This document shows positions 6,891 through 10,646 of a DNA stretch of 10,646 bases, piece after piece (the stretch's first letter is position 1; each line of letters begins with the position of its first letter). Source of the stretch: Collinsella sp. AF02-46-1 (GTDB taxonomy: Bacteria > Actinomycetota > Coriobacteriia > Coriobacteriales > Coriobacteriaceae); the NCBI RefSeq assembly GCF_003465825.1, contig NZ_QSBV01000030.1, positions 1 to 10,646 of the forward strand, written 5' to 3'. The translations under genes and the position numbers were made by a program. The notes beneath the pieces were generated by a model. That model saw nothing but the letters and a program-made list of their open reading frames with translations. It ran no database searches and was not told the DNA's origin.

Positions 6891-8432
6891 CTATTCCGCA
6901 TCGACCACACGAAGCAGATATGCCACGCGCGTTGCGGCCGTGCATTTAAAACGCTCGTCCGCGCGAACGCCCGCGACCCATACTACGGCACCTCCCGGAG
7001 CCGTTCTTACCACGGGTACGCCAGAGCGGTCTGAAACAGGAATGCGCGCCTCGTTTAACAGGTCTGACACTTTCTTGCTTCGGCCGTTCATCCCCAACGG
7101 GCACATCACGTCTCCCGGCACAGGGCTATCCACCCACAGGCGCGCCGATCGTGCCTCGGTGGGGATCTCCCCGCGCGAGCCGGCTAACATCCGCTCGCCA
7201 TCGCGGTCGGCAAACCCCAGGGCCGCCGCATCCACCAAGGCCGCAACCTTTCCGGCAGCAGCAAGCTCGCGGGCACGGTGCACGATATCGCACCCCGGCT
7301 CCACAGCCATCGGCTCCGCTGTCAGCATATGCCCCGCCCCCAGCGGCAGACAACCGGGAACGGAGATCCAATCGGCCACTAAACCCTCGCGCGCCGCCGG
7401 GGCCTTGAACGCCAGCATGCCAAACTCCACACGGGCATCAATTCCCGCAGGAAGCGTAACCGAGCCCGAGCCCGCAGCGACGCAGGCGAGCACGCGCTCC
7501 ACGTGCCGCATCTCCGGTCGCGCGTCGGGATCGATGCGCTTAATCGCCAACCGCACGATACGCCGTGCAATCACAACCTCAGCGGCGGCAAGACGGCGCG
7601 CATCGAGCACCAGTGCGCCCGCCGCTTCCTTGCGCAGGCAGCTTCGAAACGCCTGTGCCGAAAGCTGGGAAAGAAAGGCGTCTTCGTCGCCCAGAATTTC
7701 GCAAGCGGCGCCAATCGTCTTACAGACGCTCGCGTTGCGCCGTGCCACCACCGGCATCACCCGATGGCGTACATAGTTGCGCAGGTACGAAACGTCCTCG
7801 TTGCTTTCATCTTCCCGCCATGGCTGACCGTGCACCTGCAGATAGCTCACGAGCTCATCGTGCGTGAGGTCGAGCAAGGGGCGAACCACAATGTTCCGAC
7901 GGCGCGGAATGCTCGATAGACCCGCGGGACCCGACCCTTTAATGGCATTCATCAAAAATGTTTCCGCGCGGTCCGACGAAGTATGCGCGGTACAGATACG
8001 AGCCGCCGTCCGCGGTGCGCCCGATTCAGCACAAAGTTCGCGAACATATCTCCGTGCCGCGGCATAGCGCACCTCGCGAGCCGCAGCCTCGATATTGCCC
8101 GATTCGTCATCAAAATAGGCATGCTCAACACACAGCGGCAAGCCGTATTGCGCGCACAGGTCACGTACAAAGGCCTCGTCGCCATCGGATGCCTCCCCGC
8201 GCAGATGATGGTTTACATGCAGCACGTGCAATCGCTCGCGCGCAATGGGAGCGACGCCGCGCCCGTCCTGGATATCCAGCTTTGATGTGCAAGCCATAAG
8301 GAGCAGCGCCGTCGAGTCCGCACCGCCTGATACCATGAGCACTACGGGGGCAGCGGCCCGCCGCGTTGCCAGGGCGCTCTTATCCGTCCTCGGCGCGGCA
8401 TGATGTCCATAGTGCTGAGATACCGTTGGCAT
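6891..8432 (-). CDS. tilS: tRNA(Ile)-lysidine synthase TilS
   Basis: ATP-dependent enzyme (513 aa) that attaches lysine to C34 of the tRNA-Ile with a CAU anticodon, switching its decoding from Met to Ile; essential in most bacteria. The N-terminal PP-loop domain has SGGADS (35-40), HVNHHLRGE (72-80), a nucleotide/tRNA motif HTSSDRAET (150-158), RPLL (184-187), EDESN (207-211) and LRNYVRHRVMP (217-227). A middle helical domain follows, and the C-terminal TilS domain is present, with PGDVMCPLGMNG then KKVSDLLNEARIP and a WVAGVRADERFK ending. In most TilS proteins the 150-158 motif reads close to HxxDDQxET; the DR here is a variant. About 28 residues precede the first strand, so the N-terminus is slightly long, but GAGGAGG (8439-8445) six bases before the ATG supports this start. 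First gene of the operon; divergent from the MBL hydrolase gene. Confidence 0.95.
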   Translation of the reverse strand: MPTVSQHYGHHAAPRTDKSALATRRAAAPVVLMVSGGADSTALLLMACTSKLDIQDGRGVAPIARERLHVLHVNHHLRGEASDGDEAFVRDLCAQYGLPLCVEHAYFDDESGNIEAAAREVRYAAARRYVRELCAESGAPRTAARICTAHTSSDRAETFLMNAIKGSGPAGLSSIPRRRNIVVRPLLDLTHDELVSYLQVHGQPWREDESNEDVSYLRNYVRHRVMPVVARRNASVCKTIGAACEILGDEDAFLSQLSAQAFRSCLRKEAAGALVLDARRLAAAEVVIARRIVRLAIKRIDPDARPEMRHVERVLACVAAGSGSVTLPAGIDARVEFGMLAFKAPAAREGLVADWISVPGCLPLGAGHMLTAEPMAVEPGCDIVHRARELAAAGKVAALVDAAALGFADRDGERMLAGSRGEIPTEARSARLWVDSPVPGDVMCPLGMNGRSKKVSDLLNEARIPVSDRSGVPVVRTAPGGAVVWVAGVRADERFKCTAATRVAYLLRVVDAE

Positions 8433-8460
8433 TCGCTTCCTCCTCTATTCGTCCGCACTC

Positions 8461-8466
8461 ATTGTA
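8461..8466 (-). promoter_or_regulatory. Candidate -10 box (TACAAT) for the tilS operon
   Basis: TACAAT on the minus strand, 28 bases before the tilS ATG, giving a leader of roughly 20 bases that includes the strong Shine-Dalgarno. No usual -35 hexamer at 16-18 bases; GAGACA (8482-8487) is a 15-base-spaced partial match and would overlap the start codon of the divergent MBL gene. Confidence 0.45.
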
Positions 8467-8480
8467 TCCTTTGGAATCTT

Positions 8481-9290
8481 ATGTCTCGCCTGCACCTTCA
8501 TATCCTCGGCAGCGGCTCAAAAGGCAACTGCGCACTCGTCGAGGGGCCTCAGGGGCTCATCATGATCGACAACGGCCTGTCCCGCCGCGAGACACTTAAA
8601 CGCATGGCGGAGCTTGGCCTCTCGGCAGACGACGTCGCCTCTCTTGTAATCACCCATGAGCATGGTGACCATATCAAGGGGCTCGATGTATGGTGCAAGC
8701 ACTGGCATGGTCCCCTCTTTGCCAGCAGGGACACCCTTTCATGCAAAGAAAACCTCGCGCACCTGCCCGTAGAGGAATTTGACCCCGGCGACACGCTCCC
8801 CATTGCCGGCATCCACGTGCAAACCTACTCAACATCGCACGATGTCATCAATCCTGTCGGCTATCGATTTAATGCTCTCGATGATTCCATTGGGTTTGCC
8901 ACCGACACCGGAGAGTTATCGAGCAAGGCCATAGGCATCCTCAAAGACTGTCGAGTTCTCGCGCTCGAAAGTAACCACGATGTAACTATGTTGCGCGAAG
9001 GAGCGTACCCCCGCTTTCTTCAGGAGCGCATCCTGTCCACAAAGGGGCACCTCTCCAACAACCAGGCCGCCGAAGCCGCGCGCGAACTTGTTACCGATCG
9101 CACCGAACAGCTCATCGCCATGCATATCAGCCAGGACAATAATCGTCCAAGCCTTACCGTCAAAAGCTATGCCAACGCGCTTGATGCAAGTCTCGATGAT
9201 GAACTCGGCAGTTCTGCCACCCGTCTTCAAGGGCCACGGAAGCTCTCGATACGCCCTGCAAGCCAGTATCAACCGACAACCATTCAATAG
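8481..9290 (+). CDS. Metallo-beta-lactamase-fold hydrolase, YycJ/WalJ-like
   Basis: A 269-aa cytoplasmic MBL-fold protein, probably a phosphodiesterase or nuclease; family members such as YycJ (WalJ) have been linked to DNA metabolism and, in some Firmicutes, sit beside the WalKR genes. The family opening LHILGSGSKGNCALVE (6-21) is clear. Metal ligands are THEHGDH (H59, H61, D63, H64), H120 in STSHD, D142 in FATDTG, and H215 in AMHISQDNN; ESNHD (163-167) and the diagnostic KGHLSN (188-193) are also typical. In-frame ATGs at 8400 and 8403 lie inside the tilS coding end and lack a ribosome site; the start at 8481 gives the normal N-terminus but has only a weak GGA upstream. The last about 35 residues are variable. 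No walRK genes are near, so I give no symbol. Confidence 0.88.
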   Translation: MSRLHLHILGSGSKGNCALVEGPQGLIMIDNGLSRRETLKRMAELGLSADDVASLVITHEHGDHIKGLDVWCKHWHGPLFASRDTLSCKENLAHLPVEEFDPGDTLPIAGIHVQTYSTSHDVINPVGYRFNALDDSIGFATDTGELSSKAIGILKDCRVLALESNHDVTMLREGAYPRFLQERILSTKGHLSNNQAAEAARELVTDRTEQLIAMHISQDNNRPSLTVKSYANALDASLDDELGSSATRLQGPRKLSIRPASQYQPTTIQ

Positions 9291-9306
9291 CCCCTCAAGA
9301 CAACAA

Positions 9307-9338
9307 AAGGGGGCTGGGAATCACTTCCCAGCCCCCTT
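9307..9338. terminator. Bidirectional intrinsic terminator between MBL hydrolase and hsp20 genes
   Basis: Fourteen-base-pair perfect stem: 9307-9320 (AAGGGGGCTGGGAA) pairs with 9325-9338, loop TCAC. The minus strand continues with TTTTGTTGTCTT, a good terminator tail for hsp20; the plus strand continues with only TTAACTC. It is 16 bases past the MBL stop and 32 bases past the hsp20 stop. Confidence 0.88.
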
Positions 9339-9370
9339 AACTCATACTCTCGATTGAAGCAGAGCCATCG

Positions 9371-9802
9371 TTAGTCGATAGAGATCTTCGTGACGTTCTT
9401 CTTCTCGACAATCTTGGGAACCGTAACGGTCAGGATGCCGTCAGCATACTTAGCCGAAAGGCCCTCGCTCGAAGCGTCCTTCAGATACACGCCGCGCGTC
9501 GCACTGTACGAGCCGAACTCCTTCTGGAGGAAGTTCTTACCCTCGTTTTCGGCGCTCTCCTCGACGTTCACGCTGATGGACAGGCGACCCTCATTGAGCT
9601 CAACGTCGATGTCATCCTTGGCGACACCGGTCAGATACGCCTTGACCTCGTAGCCATCGCCCTTGTCCTCAACGTCAACGGGGAACGCCTTGGAGGCAAT
9701 CGAGTTGTTTGCAAGGTCGGTCATATCATCAAACAGATCGAACAGCGAGCTAGCAGAAGGACGAACGCCAAAAACCGAACGATAAGGAACCATGCTTGCC
9801 AT
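9371..9802 (-). CDS. Small heat shock protein, Hsp20/alpha-crystallin family
   Basis: ATP-independent holdase chaperone (143 aa, cytoplasmic, oligomeric) that binds unfolding proteins. The alpha-crystallin domain spans roughly 40-135, starting at FPVDVEDKGDGYEVKAYLTGV and ending with the signature ADGILTVTVPK (120-130). The C-terminus KISID supplies the I-x-I motif (140-142) used for oligomer assembly. The short N-terminal arm (FDLFDDM) is typical. The frame is open to an ATG at 9835, but that start has no ribosome site; the ATG at 9802 has AAAAGGAG (9811-9818) eight bases upstream, so I chose it. It stands alone, convergent with the MBL gene. Its upstream region is AT-rich and repeat-laden and is where stress control would be expected; no complete CIRCE or HAIR operator is visible there. 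Confidence 0.93.
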   Translation of the reverse strand: MASMVPYRSVFGVRPSASSLFDLFDDMTDLANNSIASKAFPVDVEDKGDGYEVKAYLTGVAKDDIDVELNEGRLSISVNVEESAENEGKNFLQKEFGSYSATRGVYLKDASSEGLSAKYADGILTVTVPKIVEKKNVTKISID

Positions 9803-9974
9803 GTTTACCACTCCTTTTAAGGACTGCCGAGCCATCTTCTAGGTGACTGGGACTTCTTTTGACGCTCTTATATATGCCCACCCAGTGCTCATATATACAT
9901 CGACTATAAAGTTTTTTGAGTCCAGTACTATAAGCATATCTAAGTGTGTATGACTCAGGTCTTAGTAAGGTTAA

Positions 9975-9987
9975 GGTTCTTTGAACC
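9975..9987. repeat. Perfect spaced palindrome GGTTC-TTT-GAACC
   Basis: Five-base perfect arms around TTT. It overlaps the second copy of the TAAGGT tandem repeat. Placed about 93 bases before the plus-strand gene and 173 bases before the hsp20 start; it could be an operator, but might be chance. Confidence 0.45.
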
Positions 9988-10034
9988 AGAGCTTAAATAA
10001 GAAGTATGTTCGCAGCTACAAATAACAAGGGGCT

Positions 10035-10040
10035 TACAAT
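10035..10040 (+). promoter_or_regulatory. Candidate -10 box (TACAAT) for the small membrane protein gene
   Basis: TACAAT 39 bases before the ATG at 10080. Its downstream context TACAATGAGCGCG closely matches TACAATGAGTGCG at the tilS promoter. The best -35 candidate, TTCGCA (10009-10014), is 20 bases away, so it is weak. Confidence 0.42.
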
Positions 10041-10079
10041 GAGCGCGTACACGTTGTTGGTAACGAGCTAAAGGGCATC

Positions 10080-10547
10080 ATGGACGACCAAAACCAGAAC
10101 AATATGTTTATGCCGACGCAGGGCGAAGATACTTCTACGCAGCCGCCACGGTTCCATCGCCCCCACATCTCGCAAGAGCCCATTAATGATCCTGAGCCCG
10201 ATTATGTGACGAGAAATCGATATCAAACGCTCGAGGATGCCCAAACGGGACGTAAACATATGGGCGTTGCCTCGGGAGACCCTGTATATCTGAAAGACGC
10301 ACCATTATCTAAAAACAGCGCAGCTAGCGATGAGCCGATGAAAGCATCCGCCGCTCATCAACAAAGAGGGCCTCGACCCAAGCAAACCTTGACGCATTCG
10401 GCTCGCTATCTCGAAACGCCAAAACAGGGAAAATCAATCTTCGTTTCGTCAAGTAAACGACGCAAGCAGCATCAGCTGACAATTCTGCTTTTGATCATTG
10501 CGGCCATAGCAGTTGCCCTTGTTATACGATTTATTTTCTTTAAATAA
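10080..10547 (+). CDS. Hypothetical protein with a single C-terminal membrane anchor
   Basis: I do not recognise this family. The 155-aa product starts with a hydrophilic, Gln/Asn/Pro-rich stretch (1-110) with no signal peptide and no predicted fold by eye, then a basic patch SSSKRRKQHQ (123-132), then one hydrophobic segment (about 133-153) ending FIFFK at the very C-terminus. This is the layout of a tail-anchored protein: soluble part in the cytoplasm, anchor inserted last, with the basic patch on the cytoplasmic side. The start is supported by AAAGGG four bases before the ATG and a TACAAT box further upstream. Base composition is more AT-rich than the conserved genes, with more A/T-ending codons, which suggests weaker expression or a lineage-specific gene. 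It is divergent from hsp20 and followed by its own terminator. A stress or cell-envelope role is possible from the neighbour, but not shown. Confidence 0.75.
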   Translation: MDDQNQNNMFMPTQGEDTSTQPPRFHRPHISQEPINDPEPDYVTRNRYQTLEDAQTGRKHMGVASGDPVYLKDAPLSKNSAASDEPMKASAAHQQRGPRPKQTLTHSARYLETPKQGKSIFVSSSKRRKQHQLTILLLIIAAIAVALVIRFIFFK

Positions 10548-10578
10548 AGGCTCAATACCAAAAACAACAAGATCGTCT

Positions 10579-10601
10579 GGTGTAATTGAGTCATTTACAC
10601 C
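10579..10601 (+). repeat. Small hairpin in the 3' untranslated region
   Basis: GGTGTAA (10579-10585) pairs with TTACACC (10595-10601) around a 9-base loop, 31 bases after the stop and 14 bases before the terminator stem. No T-run follows. Role unknown; it may protect the transcript end. Confidence 0.4.
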
Positions 10602-10615
10602 CCGTAAACGCAAAA

Positions 10616-10646
10616 AAGGGGGAGGCCGCGAGGCCTCCCCCTTCTT
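10616..10646 (+). terminator. Intrinsic terminator of the membrane protein gene
   Basis: AAGGGGGAGGCC (10616-10627) pairs with GGCCTCCCCCTT (10632-10643) around a GCGA tetraloop, followed by CTT at the window end. An A-run precedes it (10612-10617), so it could also stop a minus-strand transcript coming from beyond the window. Confidence 0.85.

Larger units (their letters stand above)
9803..10079. promoter_or_regulatory. AT-rich divergent regulatory region between hsp20 and the membrane protein gene
   Basis: This 277-base region, much more AT-rich than the rest of the window, carries both promoters. Seen in it: an inverted repeat TATATATG-N13-CATATATA (9869-9876 and 9890-9897); direct repeats ACTATAA (9903-9909 and 9927-9933); tandem TAAGGT TAAGGT (9966-9977); and a 13-base palindrome GGTTCTTTGAACC (9975-9987). 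On the minus strand TATAGT and TATATA sequences could be hsp20 -10 boxes, but none has a good -35. A regulator-binding role is inferred. Confidence 0.55.

Noticed and set aside
6742..7776. A long plus-strand open frame opposite tilS
   Set aside because: Low-complexity Ala/Arg/Ser translation mirroring tilS; no domain and no start signals.
8400..8480. Upstream starts at 8400/8403 for the MBL hydrolase
   Set aside because: They overlap the tilS 5' end, lack a ribosome site, and add residues before the conserved family N-terminus.
9803..9835. Upstream start for Hsp20 at 9835
   Set aside because: No Shine-Dalgarno before it, whereas AAAAGGAG precedes the ATG at 9802 at normal spacing.
9865..9891. 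CIRCE operator upstream of hsp20
   Set aside because: Only one half-site (CAGTGCTCA) matches 7 of 9 positions; the partner half at the required N9 spacing is absent.
9916..9959. HspR HAIR-type operator (TTGAGT and ACTCAGG)
   Set aside because: The two half-sites are 31 bases apart instead of 7 and the second half is imperfect.

Overview
The window looks like ordinary chromosomal DNA from a moderately GC-rich actinobacterium. The best guess is a gut Coriobacteriia member close to Collinsella. This is inferred from the tilS-hpt-ftsH block, strongly C/G-ending codons in most genes, protein style and short intergenic gaps with strong Shine-Dalgarno sites; no database search was possible. All coding genes look intact. 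There is no tRNA, rRNA, CRISPR array, insertion sequence or phage gene, and I see no clearly new multi-gene system.

Layout, left to right. Positions 1-182 are non-coding as far as I can tell and hold a possible promoter for a plus-strand RNA uracil-C5 methyltransferase (183-1631) that has an unusual Lys/Ser/Arg-rich N-terminal tail. A bidirectional terminator separates it from two minus-strand genes: a PHP-domain metal-dependent phosphatase (1710-2531) and a class I/II PLP aminotransferase (2697-3881). Upstream of the aminotransferase lies the most striking non-coding element, a 24-bp perfect inverted repeat whose tip can fold into a GAAA tetraloop hairpin (3941-4002). Next to it is the terminator of the minus-strand operon tilS (6891-8432), hpt (6195-6743), ftsH (4052-6193). 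This operon combines tRNA-Ile lysidine synthesis, purine salvage and membrane proteolysis, an order conserved in many Gram-positive bacteria. Divergent from tilS, with only 48 bp between start codons, is a YycJ/WalJ-type metallo-beta-lactamase-fold hydrolase (8481-9290). It converges, through a second bidirectional terminator, on a minus-strand small heat shock protein gene (9371-9802). An AT-rich 277-bp region full of short repeats separates that gene from a divergent plus-strand gene for a small C-terminally anchored membrane protein of unknown function (10080-10547), which ends in its own terminator at the window edge.

The genes are mostly housekeeping: RNA modification (methyltransferase, TilS), nucleotide salvage (Hpt), protein quality control (FtsH, Hsp20) and small-molecule metabolism (aminotransferase, PHP phosphatase, MBL hydrolase). 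The most useful second-look items are the long hairpin, the TACAAT box that recurs 24-39 nt before five start codons with little or no -35 box, the replacement of the expected TRAM domain by a basic tail in the methyltransferase, and the repeat-rich hsp20 upstream region.
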